The notes: generated by a model from the letters alone, not told the origin. A stretch of DNA of 64,000 bases from Algicola sagamiensis DSM 14643 (GCF_000374485.1 NZ_KB894498.1:91199-155198), one strand, 5' to 3'. Numbered from the stretch's first letter, positions 29,565 through 39,939 are shown. Numbers and translations: made by a program.

Positions 29565-31160
29565 TTAAAGTGCTTTGTATGCAGGGACTGTTAAGAAATC
29601 TTCCAAAGATGTATTTGTCGTAATCTGCTGAAGGAGTTGTTTGGCAGCATCGTAATTGAGGGATTGCCATTGTTCCTCACCCACTTCCTCCAAAACAACG
29701 GCTGACTCTTGCTCAAGAAAGTCATTAAACAACGTCGTTGTCACAACCTTTCCGTTCGCCAAATCTTTACCATGTTTGATCCATTGCCAAATGGATGTTC
29801 TGGAGATTTCAGCAGTAGCTGCATCTTCCATTAAGCCATAAATGGGTACACAACCTTTCCCTGACATCCATGCAGCCATGTAATGAAGTGCAACACGGAT
29901 ATTACTGCGCATACCAACCTCAGTCCGATCCCCCCCCGATGGTGCCAACAAGTCAGACTGAGTGATCTGCGGATCTCGTTCCCGTTTAACATGCAGTTGA
30001 TTGACGCGAATATTATCGAGGAACTCATCAAACACTTCATTGACCGTAGCCGCTAAACCGGGGTGAGCCACCCATGTGCCATCATGACCGTTTTGCGCTT
30101 CCAGAAGTTTATCAGCCCGAACACGTTCTAAGATCACTTGATTCTCGCGTTCATTCTTGCTCGGAATAAATGCAGACATGCCCCCCATTGCTAAAGCCCC
30201 ACGATGGTGACAAGTTTTAACGAGAAGTCGGCTATATGCATTTAAGAAAGGTTGATCCATTGTCACAATCTGACGATCTGGTAAAACACGATCTGAATGT
30301 GCACGTAGTGTTTTAATATAACTAAAAATATAATCCCAACGCCCACAGTTGAGTGCCGCGATATGGAACTTCATCTCATGAAGAATTTCATCCATTTCGA
30401 ATACAGCAGGAAGCGTTTCGATCAGCACTGTCGCACGAATGGTACCCGTTGAAAACTGAAACTTTTGCTCTGTGTAATGAAAAACATCCGACCACCACTT
30501 CGCTTCCTGATGCGCTTGTAGTTTTGGCACATAATAATAAACGCCAGTGCCATTTTCCTGACGAACTTTTATGTTATGGAAAAAATACAATGCAAAATCA
30601 ACTAATGCGCCAGGGACAGACTCTCCATCAACTTTTAAGTGCTTTTCCGGAAGGTGAAGCCCTCTCACCCGTGCAATCAATAGTGCTGGGTTTTCTTGCA
30701 AAGCATAGTGCTTCCCACTTTTGGGATCGGTATAACTGATAGTGCCTAAGTTTGCGTCCCGTAAATTGATTTGACCTTGGATGACTTTTTCCCAAACAGG
30801 CGATTGTGAATCTTCAAAATCAGCCATAAAGACTTTCACATCTGCATTGAGCGCATTAATGATCATCTTGCGATCAACCGGGCCTGTAATTTCTACACGA
30901 CGATCTTTTAAGTCGTCTGGAAGTGGTGCAACTTGCCAATCTCCTTCACGGATTGATTGTGTCTCTGGAAGAAAGTCTGGTAATGCGCCCTCATCAAAAC
31001 GCTTTTGCCTTTCAATACGTTGTGATAATAAGCTTTGTAAACGAGGACGAAACTCTCTTACCAGTTCGACCAGAAATTCAGCTGCTTCTGGTGTGAGTAT
31101 GGAAGAAGCTTCCGGGGTGAGTGTTTCTGTGAGTTCTAATTCTCCAATGCGAGATGTCAT
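29565..31160 (-). CDS. aceB: Malate synthase A
   Basis: It condenses glyoxylate with acetyl-CoA to malate, completing the glyoxylate shunt. The 531-residue length and motifs KVFMADFEDSQSP (near residue 130), RGLHLPEKHL and PKLQAHQEAKWW identify the A (AceB) isoform rather than the longer G form. It runs convergent to the LysR gene, so aceA and aceB are separate transcription units on the same strand. Confidence 0.95.
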   Translation of the reverse strand: MTSRIGELELTETLTPEASSILTPEAAEFLVELVREFRPRLQSLLSQRIERQKRFDEGALPDFLPETQSIREGDWQVAPLPDDLKDRRVEITGPVDRKMIINALNADVKVFMADFEDSQSPVWEKVIQGQINLRDANLGTISYTDPKSGKHYALQENPALLIARVRGLHLPEKHLKVDGESVPGALVDFALYFFHNIKVRQENGTGVYYYVPKLQAHQEAKWWSDVFHYTEQKFQFSTGTIRATVLIETLPAVFEMDEILHEMKFHIAALNCGRWDYIFSYIKTLRAHSDRVLPDRQIVTMDQPFLNAYSRLLVKTCHHRGALAMGGMSAFIPSKNERENQVILERVRADKLLEAQNGHDGTWVAHPGLAATVNEVFDEFLDNIRVNQLHVKRERDPQITQSDLLAPSGGDRTEVGMRSNIRVALHYMAAWMSGKGCVPIYGLMEDAATAEISRTSIWQWIKHGKDLANGKVVTTTLFNDFLEQESAVVLEEVGEEQWQSLNYDAAKQLLQQITTNTSLEDFLTVPAYKAL

Positions 31161-31358
31161 ATCATTCCCCCTTAATTGATGAGCATAATCCCTAAATTTC
31201 TAAACGAATCAACTATAACCTGATACATTAAGATAGACTATCATCCACATTTATAATGGGGATAGATATTGAGAATAGCCTGTCAATTTTCCGCACAACC
31301 TTCTGGCATCAATTTTGCTTAATCGTTGGTAACTTAAAACACCGATTGGAGTCGATGT

Positions 31359-31952
31359 ATGGAATTTGTGATTTTTTTATTGACCGTGTTATGTGTTCTG
31401 ATCGCTGTGATTGTCAGCCGCTTCATGGATAATGGCAATCCATACCCTTTCACAAAACGCAGCAATATGTATACCGGTATTGAGCGATCTTTCCTGACGA
31501 TGCTTGAACGTGCCATGGGGAAAGACTATAAAGTCATGAGCCGTGTACGTCTCACTGATCTCATTGAAATCAAAGACGGCACATCCTCTCGCGCAAAGCG
31601 TGCAGCGATGCTCAAAGCAAATACAAAATATATTGACTTCGTCCTTTGTGACAAAAACTCCATGGATATTGTTGCTGCTGTTGATCTCGTCAACAACAAT
31701 GATAAATCAGGTCATAAAGCAGGTCAGGATTGGTTTGTTACAGGCGCACTGGAATCCGCAGGTCTTCCTCATATTCGTATCAAAGTCCGCCCCGGTTATA
31801 AAGTGGATGAAATTCGCCAGTGTATTCAATTCAAGATTGGTAAAACAGGCTCAATGAAAGCCAAGCCGAGAATTATTAAACCCAAGCCATCCACTCCCGT
31901 CTTATCTGAGAATCAGATGAAGGCCCAATCAACCGCATTGGCTCAAACTTAG
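31359..31952 (+). CDS. DUF2726 membrane-anchored protein
   Basis: A 197-residue protein with one N-terminal membrane segment (1-20) followed by a DUF2726 domain (about 35-160) that resembles a restriction-endonuclease-like fold: YTGIERSFLTMLERA, then YIDFVLCDKNSMDIVAAVDL. Function in bacteria is not established. The ATG at 31359 has GGAG seven bases upstream. It appears monocistronic and is divergent from aceB. Confidence 0.78.
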   Translation: MEFVIFLLTVLCVLIAVIVSRFMDNGNPYPFTKRSNMYTGIERSFLTMLERAMGKDYKVMSRVRLTDLIEIKDGTSSRAKRAAMLKANTKYIDFVLCDKNSMDIVAAVDLVNNNDKSGHKAGQDWFVTGALESAGLPHIRIKVRPGYKVDEIRQCIQFKIGKTGSMKAKPRIIKPKPSTPVLSENQMKAQSTALAQT

Positions 31953-32071
31953 AGTGTTGCCACTGCCGTCATTTTATTGACATCCTGATCGAGCCCTATT
32001 TTCGGGGCTGGTCAGCTTAGCGTTGCACGCGTATACTTCAGCCAAATAAAATCAAGAGAGCAGATTGCTTT

Positions 32072-32779
32072 ATGAAAATCGGGATCATTGGCGCAATGGA
32101 GCCTGAAGTCGCCATTCTAAAAGACAAAATGGTGAATCGAGAAACCATTAAAATCTCAGACTTTGAGTTTTTCACTGGGGAAATTGATGGCGAAGAAGTC
32201 GTTCTTGTTCAGTCAGGTATTGGTAAAGTTGCATCTTCCGTTGCAACAACATTAATGATCATGACTTTCTCACCAGCATGTGTGATTAACACAGGCTCTG
32301 CTGGTGGGTTTGATCCAGCGCTTCATGTAGGCGATATTGTCATTGGGGATGCAGTCAAACATCATGATGTCGATGTCACTGCATTCGGATATGAAATGGG
32401 CCAAGTTCCAAAAATGCCAGCTGCATTTACAGCGCACAAAACACTCATTACTGCGGCAGAAAAAGCTGCTCAATCTTTACAAGGTTTACAAATTAAAACA
32501 GGCCTGATTGCAACAGGTGATAGCTTTATGTGCGATCCAGAGCGGATCGAAAAAACGCGTGGCCATTTCCCTGATATGCTTGCCGTTGAAATGGAAGGCG
32601 CTTCAATTGCTCAGTCTGCGCATATGTTGCAAACCCCATTTTTGATCATTCGTTCCTTATCGGATATCGCAGGCAAAGAGTCACCTGATTCATTTGAAGC
32701 GTATTTAGAAAAGGCATCCATCAATTCATCTGAGCTTGTACTGAACTTTATCAAAGAGATGAAAGACAAGGTTCTGTGA
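32072..32779 (+). CDS. mtnN: 5'-methylthioadenosine/S-adenosylhomocysteine nucleosidase
   Basis: A 235-residue nucleosidase that removes adenine from MTA, SAH and 5'-deoxyadenosine, recycling methylthio groups and relieving inhibition of SAM enzymes. Family markers: N-terminal MKIGIIGAMEPEV, NTGSAGGF near residue 75, and the catalytic VEMEGASIAQ near residue 172 with the later LSDIAG. Its stop overlaps the GTG of the following CbiB-like gene by four bases. Confidence 0.95.
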   Translation: MKIGIIGAMEPEVAILKDKMVNRETIKISDFEFFTGEIDGEEVVLVQSGIGKVASSVATTLMIMTFSPACVINTGSAGGFDPALHVGDIVIGDAVKHHDVDVTAFGYEMGQVPKMPAAFTAHKTLITAAEKAAQSLQGLQIKTGLIATGDSFMCDPERIEKTRGHFPDMLAVEMEGASIAQSAHMLQTPFLIIRSLSDIAGKESPDSFEAYLEKASINSSELVLNFIKEMKDKVL

Positions 32780-33726
32780 ACGACACTTTGATAGAACAAT
32801 CGGGCTTGTTCTGGCCTGTTTGTACAATCCTAATTTGTCTTATCTGCGAGCGCTGGTTTCCCATGCCAGCGCACATTCATCCATTTTCATTTTTTCATCT
32901 CCTTGCATCGCGTCTCGCACAAAAAGTCAATCCAGATCCGAATCGTTCGGCCTATCAGCAAAAACTGTCCGGCATGCTGGCCATTGCTTTGGTTGTCATC
33001 CCATTTGTGCTCCTGATTTGGCTTTTCCGATTCTTCTTTAGTTTTCCTGAAATATTTGACGGTCTTTTGCTTTTTATTTCTCTTCAATGGGGACCCATTC
33101 GCCTCGCGGCGCGAAGAACCGCAGAGTTACTTGAAAAAGATCAAAAAGAAGCCGCAAAAGATGTTATTTCTCCCTGGTTGGCAAGAGATACCCATGCATT
33201 AAGCCCAATGGGCATTGCCAAAGCAACTTCTGAAATGTTGATGCTTCGCAGTGCACAAACATTATTTACAACTACATTTGTTTTTCTTTTGTTTGGCGGC
33301 GTGGGGGCATTTTTATATCGACTGCTGCTGGAGTTACATCACACCTGGACCTGTAAAAAGCCGAATAATATCTATTTTGGCTCTGCAATTCACTTGATGA
33401 TGCACATGCTCCATTGGTTCCCTTATCGCATGTGGGGCGGGTTGATGGCCATCTCGAATAGAGTGACTCACCTGAGTTTTCGATTTCAAAAAGAAGAAAG
33501 CACTCTCCTGAGTATTGCAGCTAGCGCAATTGGCTGTCGTTTAGGTGGCCCACGATATTATGAACAACGTCGCATTGATTACCCCAATTGGCATGGTGGT
33601 GAGGAGCCTGACTTTCGCCACATTAGAAAATCCAAAACGATTGTAGATGTGCTGACCATTTTATGGCTTGTTATTTTAGGTATTTTTCTCGGTGCAGAAG
33701 TTACCTGGCTAGCAATTACACCGTGA
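32776..33726 (+). CDS. CbiB/CobD-family membrane protein
   Basis: A 316-residue polytopic membrane protein. The C-terminal CRLGGPRYYEQRRIDYPN matches the adenosylcobinamide-phosphate synthase (CbiB) signature. It starts at GTG overlapping the mtnN stop, an arrangement also known in vibrios. No other cobalamin gene is in the window, so a role in cobamide assembly is not proven; it might act on a related amidation or be a divergent paralog. Confidence 0.75.
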   Translation: MNDTLIEQSGLFWPVCTILICLICERWFPMPAHIHPFSFFHLLASRLAQKVNPDPNRSAYQQKLSGMLAIALVVIPFVLLIWLFRFFFSFPEIFDGLLLFISLQWGPIRLAARRTAELLEKDQKEAAKDVISPWLARDTHALSPMGIAKATSEMLMLRSAQTLFTTTFVFLLFGGVGAFLYRLLLELHHTWTCKKPNNIYFGSAIHLMMHMLHWFPYRMWGGLMAISNRVTHLSFRFQKEESTLLSIAASAIGCRLGGPRYYEQRRIDYPNWHGGEEPDFRHIRKSKTIVDVLTILWLVILGIFLGAEVTWLAITP

Positions 33727-33871
33727 AAATAGTTCAAAAATAATTCTCAACGAGAGCAAAACCCGCCGACTTTTATAAAAAGAAAATCATATTCAGCTTA
33801 CGTTCATTAACACATGATTACAATCCGTTCAATTTTTAATCTTCACACTTTTTACGTAGGTTTTACTTATT

Positions 33872-35638
33872 ATGATAAAGTCGATTTTAGTCACGGCAAT
33901 CAGCCTTACAAGCATCTCACAGTTCGCATTTGCACAAAATACGATGAGTATGGTCAGCCCAACATCAATGAAGATAGAAGCAAAAGCAACTGCCACTCAC
34001 ATTGATACACTGAAAAAACAATTAATGCTTGCTGATGCAACGAAAAAAATGACAGTTGATGGACTGGATGAAACTGTCATCACAAATATCATCAATGAAG
34101 CAGTCGCAAAGTTAAAAGAGGATGATCAGAAGTTAGAATTCGCTAAATTGATTTTGCGCTCAGCAAAAACAAGATCAGATGAAGCATATGCAAAGAACTT
34201 TCTTGCTCACTTCCAAACTTTGAAGTTACTAAAGAAAGAAATTTATCTCACTGCAAAAGCTTCAAAGAATGCTTTTATTCAGGATATGCCTGTTCCAATC
34301 ACACAAACAATTTTTAACAACACTTTGCATGATATGACCGATGCAAAAGTTGTGATCAAAACGTCTGATAATTTTGAAGTCAACAAAGCACAATTTGATG
34401 CAGGTGATATTGCTTTCTTATCTTCAAAGAAGACTGACTCTGAGCTTCAAGTCAAAGTATTACGCACAGCTACTTGTGGTGAAAAAGCCACAATTGATAT
34501 GACTTACTCTGGTCTCATCAATGGAAAAACCATTTCTGGAACCAGAAACTACGACCTTCGAATTGGTCAAGGACTCACCGTTACTCGTGAAGCAAATGGT
34601 GCACTCAAAGATGGTAAAATTCACTTTAAAACACTTACAGACGCAGACAAAGGTGCTGAAGTTTATGGGCTGAAATTTGATGGTGTTCTGCTGATGAAAA
34701 ACCCTGGTGATAAAGACACGACGATGAATTTATCACTAGTCTCAAGTAGTGGGAAAAAATTAGAGCTGTATAAAGATGTTCTCATCAAAACAAAAGAGAA
34801 TAAAAGTTTACGCCTCAGGGGCATCAAAACAAGTTTAATGAATGGCCAAGACTTTTCTGGTGATTGGCACCTGCTCCTTGAAGAAAAAACAAAGCTTGTC
34901 ACTGTGACACCTCTGAACCTTGGGCTCAACACAACAGGTAAGTTTGTATGTCCATCAGCGCCAACGATCACTTATAAGGGGTCACTATCTGTCAACGAAA
35001 GAAAAAGCTTATTTATTGAACCAGAAGTATCTAACGATTACTTCTCATCAAGTTTTTCAAATACTTATAAGTGGGAGCGTTTGGACAAGGAAAGTATCGA
35101 TCTTGAAACTTCTGGTGAAAATTCAAGTCGGCTAAGAGTCTATACATCAAATATTGATAAAGACGTAAAAGTCCAGTATCGATTCACGGTAACCACTGAA
35201 TATGGCTATACAGCATCAAAAGATTTTGAAATCAAAATATTAGATAAGAAAACTCCGAAGTTAACAGCTTTACCTAGTTCAATGGAGGTGAATTCTTTTA
35301 CGTTTCTTGAGCTGACCGCCGATGCAACCAATCCAGCAGATGGCAAGTTAACTTATGAATGGAAATTAGATGGTAAAGTGATCGGAAGATCCAAAGACTT
35401 GTTCTACCTTATTCCATATACAGAGTTGGGTGATGTTCAACGCCTTGATTTAACAGTTTCGAATAAAATTGGCAGCACAACCTCGACAACAATTCTGAGC
35501 ATTAAAGGAAAAGGGTTTGGACCAAATACTTCGACTCCACCTCGAAGAAATAACGCTTCATCAAGCGATGGTGGTGGTGCATTGTTCTACATGATTGCTG
35601 GTTTACTTGGATTGCTTCAAATCAGAAGACGTTCGTAA
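33872..35638 (+). CDS. Secreted protein with Ig/PKD-like repeats and GlyGly-CTERM tail
   Basis: The 588-residue protein has a Sec signal peptide (MIKSILVTAISLTSISQFAFA, cleavage near residue 22), a helical region, beta-rich domains in the second half (YTASKDFEIKI and SNKIGSTTSTTIL are Ig or PKD-like strands) and a C-terminal sorting tail: SSSDGGGA, a short membrane helix and RRRS. This matches GlyGly-CTERM, processed by rhombosortase and used for type II-secreted surface proteins. The global function is not recognised. Confidence 0.65.
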   Translation: MIKSILVTAISLTSISQFAFAQNTMSMVSPTSMKIEAKATATHIDTLKKQLMLADATKKMTVDGLDETVITNIINEAVAKLKEDDQKLEFAKLILRSAKTRSDEAYAKNFLAHFQTLKLLKKEIYLTAKASKNAFIQDMPVPITQTIFNNTLHDMTDAKVVIKTSDNFEVNKAQFDAGDIAFLSSKKTDSELQVKVLRTATCGEKATIDMTYSGLINGKTISGTRNYDLRIGQGLTVTREANGALKDGKIHFKTLTDADKGAEVYGLKFDGVLLMKNPGDKDTTMNLSLVSSSGKKLELYKDVLIKTKENKSLRLRGIKTSLMNGQDFSGDWHLLLEEKTKLVTVTPLNLGLNTTGKFVCPSAPTITYKGSLSVNERKSLFIEPEVSNDYFSSSFSNTYKWERLDKESIDLETSGENSSRLRVYTSNIDKDVKVQYRFTVTTEYGYTASKDFEIKILDKKTPKLTALPSSMEVNSFTFLELTADATNPADGKLTYEWKLDGKVIGRSKDLFYLIPYTELGDVQRLDLTVSNKIGSTTSTTILSIKGKGFGPNTSTPPRRNNASSSDGGGALFYMIAGLLGLLQIRRRS

Positions 35639-35682
35639 TCAACACTGATATTTCGTTCAGATTACGATCTGACAATCCATAT

Positions 35683-35713
35683 AAAAGGCTTCTTCGGGAG
35701 CCTTTTTTATTTT
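35683..35713 (+). terminator. Rho-independent terminator
   Basis: Stem AAAAGGCT / AGCCTTTT with the loop TCTTCGGG and a T-rich tail, 45 bases after the GlyGly-CTERM gene. The A-rich left arm could also serve the convergent csaA. Confidence 0.85.
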
Positions 35714-35722
35714 AAGCCATGA

Positions 35723-36055
35723 TTAAGCCATCTTTTGCCCATTTGCTACAGTCTGATCGGGTCGAACCAACAACGTCCCATTCTCTTCACAAACAATCGC
35801 AAGTACCAATACTTCTGACTTAAAACCTGCAACACGACGCGGTGGAAAGTTCATCACCGCTGTCACCTGTGTCCCGATGAGATCGTCGATGTCATAATTT
35901 TCTGTGATTTGAGCTGAGCTACCTTTGATTCCTATTTCTTCTCCAAAGTCAATGTGCAGGATATAAGCAGGTAAGCGTGCTTTTGTATTCAGCTCTGCAT
36001 GAATAATCGTGCCTGAACGAATATCCAATTTTAAAAAGTCTTCTATCGTCGCCAT
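35723..36055 (-). CDS. csaA: CsaA-like tRNA-binding-fold protein
   Basis: A 110-residue single-domain OB-fold protein of the tRNA-binding family. In Bacillus CsaA is a chaperone linked to protein export. Family marks: FLKLDIRSGTI near the N-terminus, SSAQIT near residue 46 and NFPPRRVAGFKSEVLVL near residue 69. It follows tyrS on the same strand but a terminator separates them. Confidence 0.87.
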   Translation of the reverse strand: MATIEDFLKLDIRSGTIIHAELNTKARLPAYILHIDFGEEIGIKGSSAQITENYDIDDLIGTQVTAVMNFPPRRVAGFKSEVLVLAIVCEENGTLLVRPDQTVANGQKMA

Positions 36056-36075
36056 TTTCTCTCCTGAATATCAAT

Positions 36076-36100
36076 AAAAAAGGCGGCACTCAGGCCGCCT
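36076..36100 (-). terminator. Rho-independent terminator of tyrS
   Basis: Minus-strand stem AGGCGGC / GCCGCCT with the loop CTGAGT, followed by TTTTTATT; it lies about 25 bases after the tyrS stop. Confidence 0.88.
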
Positions 36101-36125
36101 CTCCAACATCATTTGTGATGATGCC

Positions 36126-37328
36126 TTAGGCCACATGTACGCGTGCAAATTTTCTCTTACCCACTTGGTAAACTGCATTGCTGCCTTTTTCAATCATCAG
36201 TTTTGAATCTGTGACTTTTTCTTCTGCGTTGATTTTCACTGCACCTTGCTTGATCATACGAATTGCTTCACCGGTACCGGACACTAAGCCCGCTTCCTTC
36301 AACAGGTAGCCAATTGCGATCCCCTCTTCTTCAGCCTCAATCGTAAACTCAGGCATTTCATCCGGGATTGCGTTTTTCTGGAATCGTTGAATAAAGTCCT
36401 GATGTGCAGCTTCTGCATCTGCTTCTTCATGGAAGCGCGCAATAATTTCTTTCGCCAAAAGAATTTTTAAGTCCCGTGGATTCGCCCCATTTTCTACATC
36501 CTGTTTAAAGGAAGCAATCTCTTCCAACGGTCGAAAACTCAGTAGCTCAAAGTAACGCCACATCAATTCATCAGAAATCGACATGATCTTACCGAACATC
36601 TCATTGGGTGCATCCGTAATACCGATGTAGTTGCCCAGCGACTTCGACATCTTTTGCACACCATCTAAACCTTCCAGCAATGGTGTCATCAGGACTGTCT
36701 GCGGACGTTGCCCTTCATCCTTTTGCAGCTCGCGCCCCATCAACAGGTTAAAACGTTGGTCTGTACCTCCGAGTTCAACATCAGCCTGAAGTGCAACTGA
36801 GTCCCAGCCTTGGACTAGCGGGTAAAGAAATTCATGAATTGCAATCGATTGGCCACCTGCATAGCGTTTTTTGAAATCATCTCGCTCAAGCATACGCGCG
36901 ACTGTCTGACGAGCAGCTAACTTGATCATTCCAGCACTGCCAAGCTTTTCCATCCACTCAGAGTTGTATGCAATCGTGGTTTTTTCTGGATCAAGTATTT
37001 TAAAGACCTGCTCTTTGTAGGTCTCTGCATTTCTGATCACATCCTCACGGGACAAGGGTTTACGTGTTGCACTTTTTCCGGTTGGGTCACCAATCATTGC
37101 GGTAAAGTCACCAATCAAGAAAATAACTTCATGGCCTAAATCCTGAAAAGTTTTTAATTTATTGATGAGCACCGTATGACCGACATGAATATCTGGGGCA
37201 GTCGGATCAAATCCTGCCTTAATTTTAAGCGGTTTTCCAGTTTTTAGTTTGTCGATAAGCTCTTCTTCGAGCAAAATTTCTTCAGTTCCACGCTTGATCT
37301 CTGCAAACGCTTTATCCAGATCGGTCAT
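36126..37328 (-). CDS. tyrS: Tyrosyl-tRNA synthetase
   Basis: Class I synthetase charging tRNA-Tyr. The HIGH-type motif is HVGHTVL near residue 45 and KMSKSLGN near residue 225; the C-terminal S4 RNA-binding domain (about 335-400) is present. The frame opens at a TTG at 37334, but the ATG at 37328 with GGAG six bases upstream is preferred, giving 400 residues. It is divergent from the M23 peptidase gene. Confidence 0.95.
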   Translation of the reverse strand: MTDLDKAFAEIKRGTEEILLEEELIDKLKTGKPLKIKAGFDPTAPDIHVGHTVLINKLKTFQDLGHEVIFLIGDFTAMIGDPTGKSATRKPLSREDVIRNAETYKEQVFKILDPEKTTIAYNSEWMEKLGSAGMIKLAARQTVARMLERDDFKKRYAGGQSIAIHEFLYPLVQGWDSVALQADVELGGTDQRFNLLMGRELQKDEGQRPQTVLMTPLLEGLDGVQKMSKSLGNYIGITDAPNEMFGKIMSISDELMWRYFELLSFRPLEEIASFKQDVENGANPRDLKILLAKEIIARFHEEADAEAAHQDFIQRFQKNAIPDEMPEFTIEAEEEGIAIGYLLKEAGLVSGTGEAIRMIKQGAVKINAEEKVTDSKLMIEKGSNAVYQVGKRKFARVHVA

Positions 37329-37441
37329 CCACAACTCCGGGCAATATTTTGTGAAAATTTGAGGCTAAAGAAAGCGATTTTACTGCATTCCTGCTACATT
37401 TTGAAAGTATAAAAAGCTGGAAATAAATAGTTATTCATTAT

Positions 37442-38824
37442 ATGCTGAACCCTCACCCGATTTTTAGTGAAAATGTAATAGCGAAGATCCTAAATATGAT
37501 GCGTGACGTTGTGGCAAAATTACCTGTTCTTCATCGCTGGGTTATCTTAGCCGTTTTCTCCTTGGTTTTCATCATCATGCTGCTCCCATCCGAGAAGGCA
37601 AATGCTTCTCGTAGTACCGCCTCTCCGACTCAACTAGTCGTCGGGCAGCATTATGATGTTCCTGTTGTTGAGCAACTTCAGGAGCAATCCCAGCAACCCG
37701 ATTCTCCTAAGCCAGTAACAAAATCTATTGATCTAAAACTCATTGAAAAGCGAGTCGTTGTCCAAAAAGGTGATAATCTCGCTAAAATCTTCAAACGCAA
37801 CAAACTGTCTGCTGCATTACTACACCGTCTAGTGAATTTGAATAAAGATTCAAGTGCACTGACTCGGATTATGCCGGGGAATGAGCTCACTTTTTTGTTT
37901 AACGAAAAGCACGAATTTCAAGGCATTCGCGTTCCAAAAAATAAACTGGATACGCTCATTATTTCTAAAGCTGGAGACACGTTCGAGACACGTATTGAGT
38001 CAAAAACAATTGAAAAAGAAACTCAATTTGCTGGCTCAACGATTCAATCTAGTTTTTGGAGTGCAGGCAGCAAAGCTGGTTTGACTGATGCACAAATTAT
38101 GACTGTCGCGAATATTTTCGGATGGGATATCGACTTTGCATTGGATCTGCGTAAAGGAGATTCCTTCAATATCCTTTATGAAAAACACTTCGTTGATGGT
38201 GAATACGTCGGTCGTGGTGACATTCTTGCCGCAGAGTTCATCAACCAAGGCGAAGTCTTCCAGGCAATTCGTCACTCAGATGGTGAGTTTTATACACCAG
38301 AAGGGCGAAGCATGCGCAAAGCTTTCCTCCGTGCACCTGTTAGCTTTAAGTACATCAGCTCGAACTTCAAACCCCGCCGTTATCACCCAATTCTAAAGCG
38401 TTGGAAATCACACAATGGTGTTGATTATCGTGCACGTTCAGGTACACCCGTTTTGGCGTCAGGCAATGGTAAAGTCATTCGCTCTGGCTACACAAAATAC
38501 AACGGATACCATGTATTTATCCAGCATGGTAACAATATCCAGACAAAGTATCTGCACTTTAAAAAGCGCCCAAACGTCAAAAAAGGACAACGTGTTAAAC
38601 AAGGTCAAGTGATTGGCTATGTTGGGATGACAGGTCTTGCTGAAGCGCCGCACTTGCATTATGAGTTTTTGGTCAATGGTGTTCACCGCAACCCACGCAC
38701 TGTGAAACTACCGAAGTCACAGCCAATTGCCAAAAAAGAACGTGCAGCTTTCGAACTTATCGTCAAGAAACAAATTGCATTATTAGATAGTAATAAGAGA
38801 GTGATGTTGGCTATGCAGCCATGA
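37442..38824 (+). CDS. Murein DD-endopeptidase, MepM-like M23 family
   Basis: A 460-residue envelope peptidase that cuts peptide cross-links so new peptidoglycan can be inserted. It has one membrane anchor (about 33-50), an OapA/LysM-like region (KGDNLAKIFKRN near residue 108), a middle domain and a C-terminal LytM domain with HNGVDYRARSGTPV near residue 325 and HLHYEFLVNG near 407, so the zinc ligands are intact. Its stop overlaps anmK by four bases (ATGA), linking wall cutting to wall recycling. Start may be later, at ATGs near residue 19. Confidence 0.92.
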   Translation: MLNPHPIFSENVIAKILNMMRDVVAKLPVLHRWVILAVFSLVFIIMLLPSEKANASRSTASPTQLVVGQHYDVPVVEQLQEQSQQPDSPKPVTKSIDLKLIEKRVVVQKGDNLAKIFKRNKLSAALLHRLVNLNKDSSALTRIMPGNELTFLFNEKHEFQGIRVPKNKLDTLIISKAGDTFETRIESKTIEKETQFAGSTIQSSFWSAGSKAGLTDAQIMTVANIFGWDIDFALDLRKGDSFNILYEKHFVDGEYVGRGDILAAEFINQGEVFQAIRHSDGEFYTPEGRSMRKAFLRAPVSFKYISSNFKPRRYHPILKRWKSHNGVDYRARSGTPVLASGNGKVIRSGYTKYNGYHVFIQHGNNIQTKYLHFKKRPNVKKGQRVKQGQVIGYVGMTGLAEAPHLHYEFLVNGVHRNPRTVKLPKSQPIAKKERAAFELIVKKQIALLDSNKRVMLAMQP

Positions 38825-39924
38825 GCAACATCTTTATCGGAATCATGTCCGGCACCAGCATTGATGGCGTTGATGCTGTTGCCGTAGACTTCTCCGACAA
38901 TCAAATCCGATGCCTTGGTCATTATTTTCAATCCTTTCCCAAAACCTTAGCAAAAGAACTCAACGCACTTTGTCTTCCAGGTGACAACGAAATTGTCCGA
39001 GCTGGACAGGCTGCGGTTCAACTCTCACAAGTCTACGCAGAAGCAGTTGCACACTTATTAAAAGACCTTTCACTCTCTAGTGAACAAATTCAAGCCATTG
39101 GCTGTCACGGACAAACAATTCGGCATCATCCAGAGCTCTCTCCTGCATTTTCTTATCAACTCATGAATGGCAGCCATCTCGCATGCCTCTCGCAAATTCC
39201 AGTCATCTGTGATTTCCGCGCCAAAGATATTGCAGCCCATGGTGAAGGTGCACCACTGGTCCCTGCGTTCCACCATGCCGTATTTGCCAAGGAAGATGTC
39301 AAAAGAGCCGTTATCAATATTGGTGGTATTGCGAATCTAACGCTACTTCCAGGCAGTGATAGTGACATAATTGGATATGATACTGGCCCAGGGAATACAC
39401 TCATGGACGCTTGGATAAAAACGGGCCTAGGTGATAACTATGATCGAGATGGCCAATGGGCAAGGGAAGGAACTTGCAATCAAGCCTTACTCCAGTCACT
39501 CCTTCAAGATGCCTATTTTGCAAAACTTCCACCAAAAAGTACCGGAAGAGAGTATTTTACGCTTTCCTGGTTAGAAAAACATAGAAAAGAAGCCGCTGTA
39601 TCAGCAGTTACACCAAAAGATATCCAAGCGACATTGTTATTCCTGACCGTCTCAAGCATTCGCGATGCAGTCAATCAACATGATGTCGAGGAAATCTATT
39701 TGTGCGGCGGTGGCACATATAACAGCTACCTATGTGGCATGTTGCAGGAGCATCTGCCACATCAACGTATTCATTCAACCAAAACACTTGGTATCCCACC
39801 AGAGCATGTTGAAGCAATGGCCTTTGCTTGGCTAGCAAAAGCCTATATCGACGATATCCCAGGCAATATTCCTTCTGTAACTGGCGCAGAACAGTCAGTG
39901 ATCCTTGGTTGCATGTACAAGTAA
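38821..39924 (+). CDS. anmK: Anhydro-N-acetylmuramic acid kinase
   Basis: A 367-residue kinase that converts 1,6-anhydroMurNAc from recycled wall fragments to MurNAc-6-phosphate. Family markers: GIMSGTSIDGVDAV (N-terminus), CHGQTIRHHP near residue 100, NIGGIANLT near 166, DTGPGNTLMDAW near 188. Co-translation with the M23 endopeptidase makes a small wall-turnover operon, the usual arrangement in this group. Confidence 0.95.
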   Translation: MSNIFIGIMSGTSIDGVDAVAVDFSDNQIRCLGHYFQSFPKTLAKELNALCLPGDNEIVRAGQAAVQLSQVYAEAVAHLLKDLSLSSEQIQAIGCHGQTIRHHPELSPAFSYQLMNGSHLACLSQIPVICDFRAKDIAAHGEGAPLVPAFHHAVFAKEDVKRAVINIGGIANLTLLPGSDSDIIGYDTGPGNTLMDAWIKTGLGDNYDRDGQWAREGTCNQALLQSLLQDAYFAKLPPKSTGREYFTLSWLEKHRKEAAVSAVTPKDIQATLLFLTVSSIRDAVNQHDVEEIYLCGGGTYNSYLCGMLQEHLPHQRIHSTKTLGIPPEHVEAMAFAWLAKAYIDDIPGNIPSVTGAEQSVILGCMYK

Positions 39925-39939
39925 ATCCTTTTATTCACC

